Part shown: positions 23,489 through 32,005 of the stretch, piece after piece
How positions within the stretch are numbered: the stretch's first letter is position 1
Layout of the letters: each line of letters opens with the position of its first letter
Assembly: GCF_001953875.1 (NCBI RefSeq)
Contig: NZ_MQUR01000002.1
Location: 74,158-138,157, forward strand
Source: Streptomyces amritsarensis
Lineage (GTDB): Bacteria; Actinomycetota; Actinomycetes; Streptomycetales; Streptomycetaceae
Length of the DNA: 64,000 nucleotides
Direction: 5' to 3'
Translations under genes and position numbers: made by a program
The notes under the pieces: model-generated
The model's database searches: none
What the model saw: the letters and a program-made list of their open reading frames with translations, nothing else
What the model was told of the DNA's origin: nothing

Positions 23489-24037
23489 TCATGCGCGCCG
23501 GTCCTCACGCTCGTGCAGCAGCGCCACCAGCTCGGCCGCCAGCTCCTTCGCGGTGGCGAGCCCCGCCGTCCCCCACCGCCGCGGCACCGCGTCCACCGCG
23601 CACACCGTGCCGAGGACGATCCCGCGCCGGTCGGTCAGCGCCGCCCCCAGATAGGAGCGGACCCCGCTCCCGTCGACCACCGCGTTGCCGGCGAACCGGG
23701 CGAAGTCCCGCACGTCCTCCAGCACCAGCGCGCGCCTGCGCACCACGACGTGCGGGCAGTAGCCGTGGTCGCGGGGCAGGACCCGCGCCGGGTAGCCGCT
23801 GTCGGGGGCGTCGGGCGCGTGGTGCAGGCCCGCGAAGAACTGCCGTTCCTCGCCGACGAAGTTCACGCCCGTGTAGGGGGCGTCGAGGACGTCCGCCACG
23901 TGCCGCGCGAAGGCGTCCAGCTCGGTGTCCACCCGTTCGCCCAGCCCCATTTCGCGCAGCCGGACGGCTCGCGCGGGCGCCTCCCGGTCCACGGGCGTGA
24001 GCAGCAGGTGTCCGGTCGATTCGTAGGAGAGCGTCAT
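23489..24037 (-). CDS. GAF domain protein, fifth gene of the conservon
   Basis: 182 residues, mostly one GAF domain: ARHVADVLDAPYTGVNFVGEERQFFAGLHHAP, ..LPRDHGYCPHVVVRRRALVLEDVRDFARFAGN.., LGAALTDRRGIVLGTVCAVD. GAF domains bind small ligands or sense redox/light. The start overlaps the stop of the CvnD gene (ATGA), so it is translated as part of the conservon; in other conservons the extra gene is often a cytochrome P450. Possibly a sensory input or output for the CvnD GTPase switch. Confidence 0.88.
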   Translation of the reverse strand: MTLSYESTGHLLLTPVDREAPARAVRLREMGLGERVDTELDAFARHVADVLDAPYTGVNFVGEERQFFAGLHHAPDAPDSGYPARVLPRDHGYCPHVVVRRRALVLEDVRDFARFAGNAVVDGSGVRSYLGAALTDRRGIVLGTVCAVDAVPRRWGTAGLATAKELAAELVALLHEREDRRA

Positions 24038-24654
24038 GTTTCCCCCGGCTCCGGTAACAGTGGCGTTGGTGTCGTCGTTGTCGCTCGGGTCGCGGACGTG
24101 CACAGCAGGTGACGGACCAGGGTTGCGAGCGTCACCGTCCCGGAGCTCGTCAGACGCGCGTCGCAGCGTACGACGGGTACGTCGGGGCCCAGTCCCACCG
24201 CGTTCCTGACCTCGTCGGGCGTGTAGCGGTGGCAGCCGTCGAACTCGTTGACGGCGACGACGAAGCCGATTCCGCGCCGCTCGAAGAAGTCCACGGCCGG
24301 GAAGCAGTCCGCCAGGCGGCGCGTGTCCGCGAGCACCACGGCGCCGAGCGCGCCCGCGCACAGTTCCTCCCACAGGAACCAGAAGCGGTGCTGGCCGGGC
24401 GTCCCGAAGAGGTAGAGCACGTGGCGGTCGTCCAGGGTGATCCGGCCGAAGTCGAGCGCGACGGTCGTCGTGGTCTTGGCCTCCACCCCGTGCAGCGGGT
24501 CGGCGTCGGCGCCGAGGTCGCTGAGCAGTTCCTCCGTGCTCAGCGGCTCGATCTCGCTCACCGCGCCCACGAAGGTGGTCTTCCCCGCCCCGAAGCCCCC
24601 GGCGACCAGCACCTTCAGCGTCACGGGGGCGTCACAGCCGTCTGCGTAGGCCAT
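24034..24654 (-). CDS. cvnD: Conservon GTP-binding protein CvnD
   Basis: About 206 residues of the small-GTPase-like CvnD family. P loop VLVAGGFGAGKTTFVG (G1), DFGRITL and LYLFGTPGQHRFWFLWEEL (G3, DxxG replaced by the family's FGTPGQ), VVLADTRRLADCFPAVDFFE, and NEFDG (G4-like, NxxD). Such proteins work as membrane-associated switches with CvnB as partner. The start is uncertain: ATG 24654 overlaps the CvnC stop by 23 bases, a GTG at 24624 sits just after it, and another in-frame ATG is at 24684. Confidence 0.9.
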   Translation of the reverse strand: MAYADGCDAPVTLKVLVAGGFGAGKTTFVGAVSEIEPLSTEELLSDLGADADPLHGVEAKTTTTVALDFGRITLDDRHVLYLFGTPGQHRFWFLWEELCAGALGAVVLADTRRLADCFPAVDFFERRGIGFVVAVNEFDGCHRYTPDEVRNAVGLGPDVPVVRCDARLTSSGTVTLATLVRHLLCTSATRATTTTPTPLLPEPGET

Positions 24655-25045
24655 CGAGCACCGCCAGGAGGAGTGACTGGTCATCGGCGGCGTACGAGCC
24701 TCCGCCGGGGAACCGCGGCGACTGCGCCATCACGGCCCCGTAGTCCATGAGATCGGACAGCAGCACCTTGACCACCGCGGCGGGGAGCCGCAGCTGGCCC
24801 GCCAGTTCGGCGACGGTGACCGCCGCCGAACTCGCGCACAGCCGCAGCGCGTGGGTGTGCTCGGCCCCGAGCGGGACGCGCGGGCGCACGCCGGTCGCGG
24901 TCATCAGCGACAGCAGGTCGAGCGCGATGCCCGGTCTGGTCCGGCCGCCGCTGGCGGTGTACGGGCGCATCACGCGGCCCGCCGAACCGTCGACCCACGG
25001 TGTGTCGTGCCCTTTTCCGTACGCCCCCCTGCCGCGGGCCCTCAT
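24632..25045 (-). CDS. cvnC: Conservon DUF742 protein CvnC
   Basis: 137 residues of the DUF742 family: VMRPYTASGGRTRP, then a winged-helix-like region LRLCASSAAVTVAELAGQLRLPAAVVKVLLSDLMDYGAVMAQSP. The ATG overlaps the CvnB stop (ATGA). CvnC members are thought to link the switch proteins to output, possibly by DNA or protein binding; the role is not defined. Confidence 0.92.
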   Translation of the reverse strand: MRARGRGAYGKGHDTPWVDGSAGRVMRPYTASGGRTRPGIALDLLSLMTATGVRPRVPLGAEHTHALRLCASSAAVTVAELAGQLRLPAAVVKVLLSDLMDYGAVMAQSPRFPGGGSYAADDQSLLLAVLDGLRRRL

Positions 25046-25476
25046 CGCTCCACGTTCGCGGCGGGCCGCCGGGGCGCGGCCGCGAGGTAGGGGCGGACGC
25101 TCTTGACCAGCATCGCCATCTCGTAGCCGAGGACACCGGCGTCGGCCTCCCGGTCGGCGAGGACGGCCAGGCAGGTCCCGGATCCGGCCGCGGACACGAA
25201 GACGAGCGCCGTGTCGAGCTCGACCACGACCTGCCGTACCTCCGCCCCCTCGCCGAAGCGGGCGCCGGCGCTCCGGCCGAGTGAGTAGAGGCCGGAGGCG
25301 AGGGCCGCCATGTGGTCGGCGCTGTCGGGGTCCATGCCGTGTACGCAGGTCACGAGCCCGTCGGCGGTGAGCAGGACGGCACTGCGGGTGTACGGCACGC
25401 GTTGGACCAGGCCGCTGAGCAGCCAGTCGAGGTCCGAGAGCCGGCTGCCGGTCTTCATCGCCATTTCGCCGCCCAT
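25042..25476 (-). CDS. cvnB: Conservon roadblock/LC7 protein CvnB
   Basis: 144 residues, roadblock/LC7 domain: LDWLLSGLVQRVPYTRSAVLLTADGLVTCVHGMDPDSADHMAALASGLYSLGRSAGARFG. The family acts as a GTPase partner (MglB-like) of CvnD. The ATG at 25476 has AAGGAG nine bases upstream (25486-25491), so it is preferred to the ATG at 25557 that overlaps the CvnA stop; the longer form would add a 27-residue Pro/Ser/Thr-rich leader encoded by repetitive DNA. Confidence 0.9.
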   Translation of the reverse strand: MGGEMAMKTGSRLSDLDWLLSGLVQRVPYTRSAVLLTADGLVTCVHGMDPDSADHMAALASGLYSLGRSAGARFGEGAEVRQVVVELDTALVFVSAAGSGTCLAVLADREADAGVLGYEMAMLVKSVRPYLAAAPRRPAANVER

Positions 25477-25495
25477 GGTGGTGTGCTCCTTGCCG

Positions 25496-25553
25496 AGGGT
25501 GCTGGGGGGTGCCGAGGGGGCTGGGGTGCCGAGGGGACTGGGGGTGCTGGGGG
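25496..25553. repeat. G-rich degenerate tandem repeat before cvnB
   Basis: Several degenerate copies of a GTGC(C)GAGGGGxCTGGGG-type unit of about 17 bases on the + strand, between the cvnA stop and the cvnB ribosome site. On the coding strand it is C-rich and would encode PSTPSPLGTPAPSAPPST if read from the overlapping ATG at 25557. Confidence 0.6.
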
Positions 25554-27908
25554 TCATGCCTGGTTCTCCGACTGCGCGCGGCCGAAGCCCCGCTGGAAGG
25601 CGGCCATGAGGCCCGGGTCGTGCACGGGCTGCTCGCCGTCCGCGGGGCGCCGCGGGGCGGGTGCGTCGCGCAGTTGGGGCGCGAGGTGCTGTTGGGCGCG
25701 GCGCCGGGGCAGCATGGGCCGCTCGCCCGCGTCGTGCCCGGCGGGCTCCCCGGGCCTGGCCCCGTCCGACGGCCCACCGCCGGATCCGGACCAGGCGTCC
25801 GCCGCGGAGCCTGGGTCGCCGGACGGCGCAGACCGGCCGTCCGCCGTGGGACGGACCGGCACCGCCCTCGGCCCGGCCGCAGCCCCTGGCCCGCCGTCGG
25901 CCACGGCCCAGGGGCCCGTCGGCGCCGACTCCGCCGGGACCGCGCCCCGCAGCTCGGACGGGCTCGCGGTCGCGTCCCACGCCGCCCACCAGCCGGGTTC
26001 GGCCGAGGGCCTGCTGTCCTCCGCCGAGCCGGCCACCGACGCGGCCTGCGGCCCGGCCTCCGGCTCTGACCAGGGCTCGGGCTCGCCCGACCGCCCGACC
26101 TCGGAACCGGGCCGGCCCGACGGCTCACCGCCGGCCACGACCCATGGGTCCGCCGACGGCCGAGGGGCCGGCTCGGCTTCCTGCCTGCCGTCCAGCGGCC
26201 CGCAGTCGGCCGCGGCGCTGGTGGTCCCCCAGAACCCGGACAGCGGCTCGGACGTGTCCTCCGCCCGGGCGGGCTCCCGGCCGTACGGCGGGGCGCCTGC
26301 CGGCTCGGGCGCCGCCTCCGGCCCGGTCCCGGGCCCGCCCTGCGCCGAGCCGGGCTCCCGGGCGGCCTCCCGCCCCACCGGCACAGCCGCCCCGGGCTCC
26401 GCCCGCCGACCGGCCACGGACCCCGGCCGGGCCACCGGCCCCGACGGGTCCGCTTCAGATGCCCAGGCGTCCTCCGCCCGGGCGGGCTCCCGGCCGTACG
26501 GCGGGGAGGTCGGGGTCCCCGGCCGGGGCGGCGGTGCTCCGCCGGTGCCCGTCGTGGTGGCGCCCCAGGACTCGCCGGGCGGGGGCCATGCGGTCGGCGC
26601 GGGTTCGCGGCGGGAGGCGGGGGCGGCCGGGTCCGCGCGGCGGGGCAGCGGCATGCGTACCGGCTCCAGGGGCGGCGTCACCCGCGAGCCCCCGGCAGCG
26701 TCGCCCGCCTCGGCCGCGCCCAGCAGCTCCAGCGGCAGCACCAGCACCGCGAGGACGCCTCCGTAGATGTTCGACTTGAGCTCGACGGCGATCCCGTGCC
26801 GCCGGGCCAGCGTCGAGACGACGTACAGGCCGATCCGCCCGTCCGCGAGCAGGCTCCGGACGCTGACCTGGTCGGGGTCCCCGAGCAGGGCGTTCATCCG
26901 GTGCTGTTCCTCCGGCGGCATGCCCAGCCCCCGGTCCTCCACCTCGACCGCGATCCCGGCGGTGACCCGCTCGGCGCGCAGCACCACATCGGTGTCGGGG
27001 GCGGAGAACACCGTGGCGTTCTCGACGAGTTCGGCCAGCAGGTGCACCACGTCGGCGACGGCGTGTCCGCGTACGCTGCCGCCCGCCGGCGGCACGACCT
27101 TGACCCGGGTGTACTGCTCGACCTCCGCGACCGAGGAGCGGAGCACCTCGCTCAGGTCGATCGGCCGGGTCCACTGGCGGCGCGAGGCCGCGCCGCCCAG
27201 CACCGCGAGGTTCTCGGCGTGGCGGCGGATCCGGGTGGCGAGGTGGTCGACGTGGAAGAGCTCCCTCAGCAGGTCCGGGTCCTCGACCGTGTCCTCCAGC
27301 TCGTCGAGCAGCGCGATCTCGCGGTGGACGAGGGACTGGAGCCGGCGGGCGAGGTTGACGAAGACCTCGACCTTGCGCTCGCTGTCGGTCGGGGCGGCCG
27401 GCCCGGCCAGCCGCAGCAGGGTCGTGTGGGCCTGTTCGCGGGCGCCGCGCAGCTCCTGGGAGAGCAGCCAGAACTCGTCCACGCCGGCCGGGTCGCCCCC
27501 GGTGGGGGCGGCGTTCGGCCCGCCCCGGACCGGCCGGGGCGGAGCTTCGCCCCGCTCCAGGCGGTCGGCGGCCGTCCGCAGCTCCTGGCGGCCGCGCACG
27601 CTGGAGCGGCGCAGCGCCTCGCACCGGTCGCGTACGGCCTTCGCGGCACGCTGGGCCCCGAGCAGGGCGGCGGCGAGGGCGCCGACCGTGAGCAGGGCGC
27701 AGCCGGTGAGGACCGGCCAGAGGCGGGCGTCGCGGTCGCCGGCTCCGCCGCCGAGCTGGAGGGTGAAGATCACTGCGGCGGCGCCGCTGAGCGCGGCGGC
27801 GAGCGTGGGCAGGAGCGCGGCGCGTACCAGCTGGGGTCGTATCTGCCGGGCGGGCCCCGTGACGGCGTGTCTCGACGGGGCGTGGCGGGCGGCGCGGAGT
27901 CCGGACAT
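25554..27908 (-). CDS. cvnA: Conservon sensor-kinase-like protein CvnA
   Basis: 784 residues. Two hydrophobic segments (about 27-52 and 65-85) flank a short loop, so the sensor part outside the membrane is minimal. A coiled region follows, then an HATPase domain (about 280-395) with N box ELVENATVFS (N297), EDRGLGM and GRIGLYVVSTLARRHG. As in other CvnA proteins, no classical phosphorylatable H box is evident. Residues 400-784 form an unusually long Pro/Ala/Gly/Glu-rich tail containing two copies of PPYGREPARAED. First gene of the conservon; the start is the TM-proximal codon at 27908. Confidence 0.9.
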   Translation of the reverse strand: MSGLRAARHAPSRHAVTGPARQIRPQLVRAALLPTLAAALSGAAAVIFTLQLGGGAGDRDARLWPVLTGCALLTVGALAAALLGAQRAAKAVRDRCEALRRSSVRGRQELRTAADRLERGEAPPRPVRGGPNAAPTGGDPAGVDEFWLLSQELRGAREQAHTTLLRLAGPAAPTDSERKVEVFVNLARRLQSLVHREIALLDELEDTVEDPDLLRELFHVDHLATRIRRHAENLAVLGGAASRRQWTRPIDLSEVLRSSVAEVEQYTRVKVVPPAGGSVRGHAVADVVHLLAELVENATVFSAPDTDVVLRAERVTAGIAVEVEDRGLGMPPEEQHRMNALLGDPDQVSVRSLLADGRIGLYVVSTLARRHGIAVELKSNIYGGVLAVLVLPLELLGAAEAGDAAGGSRVTPPLEPVRMPLPRRADPAAPASRREPAPTAWPPPGESWGATTTGTGGAPPPRPGTPTSPPYGREPARAEDAWASEADPSGPVARPGSVAGRRAEPGAAVPVGREAAREPGSAQGGPGTGPEAAPEPAGAPPYGREPARAEDTSEPLSGFWGTTSAAADCGPLDGRQEAEPAPRPSADPWVVAGGEPSGRPGSEVGRSGEPEPWSEPEAGPQAASVAGSAEDSRPSAEPGWWAAWDATASPSELRGAVPAESAPTGPWAVADGGPGAAAGPRAVPVRPTADGRSAPSGDPGSAADAWSGSGGGPSDGARPGEPAGHDAGERPMLPRRRAQQHLAPQLRDAPAPRRPADGEQPVHDPGLMAAFQRGFGRAQSENQA

Positions 27909-28198
27909 CGGCGTCCTCGGTACGTGGGGCCCGGCCCCCAGCGTTCCCGGGGCCCGGTGTTGATCACCGGATACCCACGCTAGACCCCACCATCCCGCCG
28001 CGGACTGCCAGTTGGAGAACTTCGCGGGGGTGCTTCCCGCTCCCGGTGGAGCGCTCGCACAGCAGCCCGAAATGCGCCGGTCAGGCCGCTGTCACCGCCC
28101 GGCGGCGCCCCTCCGCGCGCCCGGGAGGGGACGGGACGGGCGGCGGGGGCGAACGGCGTGCGGCGGGCGACCGCCCCCGCCGGTCGTGCGCGCGCCGG

Positions 28199-29443
28199 CT
28201 ACGAGCCGACGGACTCCGGCTTCTCCTGCCCGCTCACCGCCGACGACGCCACGCGGGCCGCTGTCGCCGCCGCTGCGCCGGCCTCGTGCGGCGGCACGGC
28301 CGCAGGCCCGTCCACCGGTCCGCCGGCCGTCGCAGCCCCGGCGACGAACGGCCGCCACCACGGCTCGGCGGGTGCGCCCTCGGCGCCGGGCTCGAACGGC
28401 TGGCCCGGGATCGGCAGCGCGACGGCCGCTCCGGCCCCCTCCGCGGCGGCCAGGGTGCCCTCGCCCGGCTCGTCCCACGGGTGCAGGGCCAGGTTGAAGG
28501 TGCCCCAGTGGATGGGCAGCATCGTGCCGTGCGGGGTGCCGCCCTGGAGGTCGAGGTGGGCGCGCATGCCCTCCTCGGGGGTCATGTGGATGTCCGGCCA
28601 GTACTCCGAATAGGCCCCGATCTGGATCATCGTGGCGTCGAAGGGGCCGTGCGCGGCGCCGATCTCCGCGAAGCCGGGGAAGTAGCCGGTGTCGCCGCTG
28701 TGGTAGATCCGGTGCTCGTCGCCCGCGACCACCCAGGAGGCCCACAGGGTGTGCTGCTGGTTGCGCAGGCCGCGGCCGCAGAAGTGCCGGGCGGGGGTCG
28801 CCGTGAGGGACAGCCCGGCGATCCGGGTGGTCTCGTTCCAGTCGAGTTCGCGCAGCCGGTCGGCCGACACGCCCCACCGCTCCAGGTGCGCGCCGACTCC
28901 GAGCGGGACGGCGAAAAGGGTGTCCGTACCGGCCAGTGCCTTGATCGTCGGCAGGTCGAGGTGGTCGTAGTGGTCGTGCGAGATGACCACGACGTCCACC
29001 TCGCCGAGCGCGGCCAGCGGGACCGGCACCGGGTGCAGCCGCTTGGGGCCGGCGAAGGGGAAGGGGGAGCAGCGCTCGCCCCACACCGGGTCGAACAGCA
29101 CCCGGTGCCCGTCGATCTCGGCGAGCACGCTGGAGTGACCCATCCAGGTCAGGCGCAGGCCGCTCGTGGGCGGCTTCGCCAGGTCAGCGAGGGTGGTCGG
29201 GTGCACCGGGATGGCCGCCCCCGGGCTGCGGCGGAGCCGCTGCTCGCGGTGGAAGTAGACCTTCGCGAACTCCGTCATCGACCCCGAGGGCCTGTTCCGG
29301 GCCCCGACCGGGTTCTGGAAGACGCCGTCGGCGAAGTTCGGCGAGCGGCGGATCCGCTCCAGCCTGGCGCCGGACGGGTCCGCGCCGAAGGCTTCGGGCC
29401 GCATGGCGCGCAGCCGCGGACGGAGGGGACGGGAGCCGGTCAA
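28199..29443 (-). CDS. Metallo-beta-lactamase-fold hydrolase, NAPE-PLD/UlaG-like
   Basis: 414 residues. The beta-lactamase-fold metal motif is SHDHYDHLD, with further metal ligands in HFCGRG, YHSGDTGY and LPIHWGTF; GHSSVLAEIDG, PVWGERCSPFPFAGPKRLHPVP and the length resemble N-acyl-phosphatidylethanolamine phospholipase D and bacterial relatives, so a lipid phosphodiester is a reasonable but unproven substrate. The C-terminal 60 residues are Ala/Pro-rich. TTG start with GGAGG a few bases upstream. An 18-base palindrome lies 30 bases upstream of the start. Confidence 0.88.
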   Translation of the reverse strand: MTGSRPLRPRLRAMRPEAFGADPSGARLERIRRSPNFADGVFQNPVGARNRPSGSMTEFAKVYFHREQRLRRSPGAAIPVHPTTLADLAKPPTSGLRLTWMGHSSVLAEIDGHRVLFDPVWGERCSPFPFAGPKRLHPVPVPLAALGEVDVVVISHDHYDHLDLPTIKALAGTDTLFAVPLGVGAHLERWGVSADRLRELDWNETTRIAGLSLTATPARHFCGRGLRNQQHTLWASWVVAGDEHRIYHSGDTGYFPGFAEIGAAHGPFDATMIQIGAYSEYWPDIHMTPEEGMRAHLDLQGGTPHGTMLPIHWGTFNLALHPWDEPGEGTLAAAEGAGAAVALPIPGQPFEPGAEGAPAEPWWRPFVAGAATAGGPVDGPAAVPPHEAGAAAATAARVASSAVSGQEKPESVGS

Positions 29444-29472
29444 AGCGCCTCCAGGGAGGATGGGGTCGGTGC

Positions 29473-29490
29473 GGTCGTAGCGCTACGACC
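29473..29490. promoter_or_regulatory. 18-base palindromic operator upstream of the hydrolase gene
   Basis: GGTCGTAGCGCTACGACC, a perfect palindrome 30-47 bases before the TTG start of the metallo-hydrolase gene. The size is typical of a TetR-family operator; the cognate regulator is not in the immediate neighbourhood. Confidence 0.55.
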
Positions 29491-29595
29491 ATCCCAACGC
29501 ACACCGGCCCCGAAGGATTCCGCCCGCCCCTTCCGCCCGCCCCTCCCGCCTGCCCCTCCCGCCTGCTCTCGCGCCTTCGCCCCGTCGCCCCGCGG

Positions 29596-30381
29596 CTACA
29601 GCGGGAGCAGGTCCGGGCGCTTCGCCTCGACGTGGTCGCCGGAGGACTCGCCGCGCAGTCGGCGGCCGATCCAGGGCACCAGGTATTCGCGGGCCCACTG
29701 GATGTTGTCGCGGGTCACGTCCACCGAGCCGCGCGGGCGCAGCTGCGGCCACGGCTGGTCGGGGTCGGCGGGCACCTCCATGCCGAGCACCTGTGCGGCG
29801 CGCAGTGCGACGCGGGTGTGGCCCTCGGGCGAGAGGTGCAGCCGGTCGGCGTCCCAGGCGCGCCGGTCCTGTACGGACTTCAGCGACCAGAGGTCGAGCA
29901 CGGGGCAGTCGTAGCGGTCGGCGATGGCCCGCACGTGCGCGCTGTACGTCGCGACCTTGCCCCGGATGTGCTTGAGGACGGGCACCCCGCGGGTGTCGAA
30001 GCCGGTGGTGATCATGACATGGCCGACGGCTCCGGTGAGGTCGGCGACGGCCGCCTCGAACCGTTCCGCCACGTCGTCCGGGTCGCTGCCGGGCCGGATG
30101 ATGTCGTTGCCGCCCGCGCAGAAGGTGACCAGGTCCGGGGCGAGGGCCTTGGCTCTCGGCACCTGGTCCGCCACGATCTGGTCGAGGAGCTTCCCGCGCA
30201 CCGCGAGATTCGCATACCGGAAGTCGTGCTCTTCGCGCTGATCGGCCAGGAGCACGGCGAGCCGGTCCGCCCAGCCGAGAAACGTGTCCCCGGGCCCCGG
30301 GTCCCCCACGCCCTCTGTGAAGCTGTCCCCGATCGCCGCGTACGAGCCGATGGTCTTGAGTTTCGTCGTCGTCGCTGCCAC
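29596..30381 (-). CDS. SGNH/GDSL family hydrolase
   Basis: 261 residues. Block I GDSFTEG with the nucleophile S20, block II glycine in NLAVRGKLL, block III CAGGNDI with the oxyanion Asn, and block V DRLHLSPEGH supplying Asp and His. No signal peptide is seen, so a cytoplasmic esterase/lipase acting on acyl or acetyl esters is expected; the substrate is unknown. It has its own promoter region of about 160 bases up to the M23 peptidase terminator. Confidence 0.9.
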   Translation of the reverse strand: MAATTTKLKTIGSYAAIGDSFTEGVGDPGPGDTFLGWADRLAVLLADQREEHDFRYANLAVRGKLLDQIVADQVPRAKALAPDLVTFCAGGNDIIRPGSDPDDVAERFEAAVADLTGAVGHVMITTGFDTRGVPVLKHIRGKVATYSAHVRAIADRYDCPVLDLWSLKSVQDRRAWDADRLHLSPEGHTRVALRAAQVLGMEVPADPDQPWPQLRPRGSVDVTRDNIQWAREYLVPWIGRRLRGESSGDHVEAKRPDLLPL

Positions 30382-30480
30382 GAGAACCCATCCTTCACTC
30401 CCGTAACCAACCTACGCCAACGTAATGAGGGGTTGACGGGCCGTGATCTATACCACGCGAGAGGTAAGGAATAAGTACAC

Positions 30481-30515
30481 GTGGGGCCGGGACCCCCCTC
30501 GGGTCCCGGCCCCAC
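30481..30515. terminator. Terminator after the M23 peptidase gene
   Basis: Perfect 15-base arms (30481-30495 and 30501-30515) with a 5-base loop, 29 bases past the stop of the - strand peptidase gene. Confidence 0.8.
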
Positions 30516-30543
30516 GCGTGTCCGCGGTCCTCGGCGGCTGCCG

Positions 30544-31512
30544 TCAGAGGCTGGCGCCCTTCGAGCGGAGGTAGGCGATCGGGTCCATGTCCGAGCCGTA
30601 GGACGGGCTCGTGCGGATCTCGAAGTGCAGGTGCGGGCCGGTCGAATTGCCGGTGGAGCCGGAGAGGCCGATGCCCTGGCCGGCGGTGACGCTCTGGCCG
30701 GAGGAGACGGAGAGCTGGGACAGGTGGGCGTACTGCGAGTACTTGCCGTCCGCGTGCCGGATGACGATCTCGTTGCCGTACGAGCCGCTCCAGCCGGCGG
30801 AGACCACGGTGCCCGCGCCGACGGCCTTGACGGTGGTGCCCATGGGGGCGATGAAGTCGACGCCGGTGTGGTAGCCGGAGGACCACATGGCGCCCGCGAC
30901 CTTGTACTGGGTGGAGACGCTGCCGCTGACCGGGGCCACGAATCCGGAGGCCGCCGGCTGTGCGGCGGGCGCCTCGGCGGGGGCGGCCTGGGTCTCGGGG
31001 GCGGAGTCCCGCTGCGCCTGCGGGGCGGCGGGCTGCCCGGCCCGCTTCGACTCGGCCTTCGGGGCAGCCTTCGAAGCGCCCTCGGGAGCGGTGCGCGGGG
31101 CGGGGACGGTGACCGGGGCGGCCTGGCCGCGGCCGCCGAGGGCCAGCTTCAGGCCGGGGTGGATCAGCGACGGGTTGCTGCCGACCGCCTCGCGGTTGCG
31201 CTCGTACAGCCGCTGCCAGCCGCCGGGCAGGTCGTGCGCGGCGGCGATCTCGGAGAGGCAGTCGCCCGGGACGACCGTGTAGAGGCTCGGCGCGGCCTCC
31301 ACGGCTGCCGCGGGGGCGGCCTGGGGGGCGGTGGGGACCTGCGGGGCCACCGCGGGTGTGACGGCGGGGGCCGCCGCCGGGGCGCCGGCCGCGTGGGCGC
31401 CGGCCGCGCCGATCAGCGGCAGGGCGAGGGCCGCGCCACCGGTGCCTGCGACCGCGAATCCGCGGGAAATGGAAAGGGACTTGGGACGGCGGTGCTTACC
31501 CTTTGCAGGCAT
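30544..31512 (-). CDS. Secreted LysM-M23 peptidoglycan endopeptidase
   Basis: 322 residues. A Sec signal peptide ends near AGAHA (about residue 41). A LysM domain (YTVVPGDCLSEIAAAHDLPGGWQRLYERN...) gives wall binding, an Ala/Pro-rich linker follows, then the M23 lysostaphin-type domain with zinc ligands H215 and D219 (HTGVDF) and the catalytic H294-L-H296 (GPHLHFE). It cuts peptide cross-bridges during growth or spore germination. The long leader carries a ydaO riboswitch, so expression should respond to c-di-AMP, as for rpf and other wall-lytic genes of streptomycetes. Confidence 0.95.
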   Translation of the reverse strand: MPAKGKHRRPKSLSISRGFAVAGTGGAALALPLIGAAGAHAAGAPAAAPAVTPAVAPQVPTAPQAAPAAAVEAAPSLYTVVPGDCLSEIAAAHDLPGGWQRLYERNREAVGSNPSLIHPGLKLALGGRGQAAPVTVPAPRTAPEGASKAAPKAESKRAGQPAAPQAQRDSAPETQAAPAEAPAAQPAASGFVAPVSGSVSTQYKVAGAMWSSGYHTGVDFIAPMGTTVKAVGAGTVVSAGWSGSYGNEIVIRHADGKYSQYAHLSQLSVSSGQSVTAGQGIGLSGSTGNSTGPHLHFEIRTSPSYGSDMDPIAYLRSKGASL

Positions 31513-31589
31513 GACGCATTCCTCTCCGGCGCCTGCGAGGTGAGCTGTCGGGTTCGGACTGGAGATGTCCGGCCGCGCATGTACGGGAC

Positions 31590-31765
31590 ATGAACGACTT
31601 CACCCCGAGCCGTTTCGGAGAAAGGATCTCCGGCACAGCGGCTTACCTGGTTCCCCCGCTCCTGCCGCGCGAAATGGTTCGGTTGCGGTTTCCGGGCGGC
31701 GGCAGGATTCGGCGATCCACCCGGATCGATCGCGAAGGTAATCCCTTGCGGGCGGGCCGAACAAG
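31590..31765 (-). ncRNA. ydaO-type c-di-AMP riboswitch
   Basis: On the - strand the leader of the M23 peptidase gene contains the ydaO hallmarks in order: GCCGAATCCTGCCGCC, a variable arm, GCGGCAGGAGCGGGGGAACC, then CAGGTAAGCC and a closing GGGGTGAAG near 31600. The outer limits are approximate. The structure lies 80-250 bases upstream of the ATG. In streptomycetes this class turns wall-hydrolase genes off when c-di-AMP is high. Confidence 0.8.
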
Positions 31766-32005
31766 CCGTGAATTCCCTGACGCATTCACAGGTATGAGGG
31801 ACCGCCGGAATTTCGGTCACCCTCCGTCCATTCCGCTCCGCCAACAGCCGCGCCCACCGGGCCATTCGGCTCCGGCGATCAGGCACTCACGGTCACCGTA
31901 TGATCTGGCTCACGGGGCGGTGCCCGATCTCGCCTCCGGATATGGCAAGTTGGCGCCAAACAGCTCAATTCGGACAGACGCCCCAAGAGAAGGCGAGGAG
32001 TTCCC

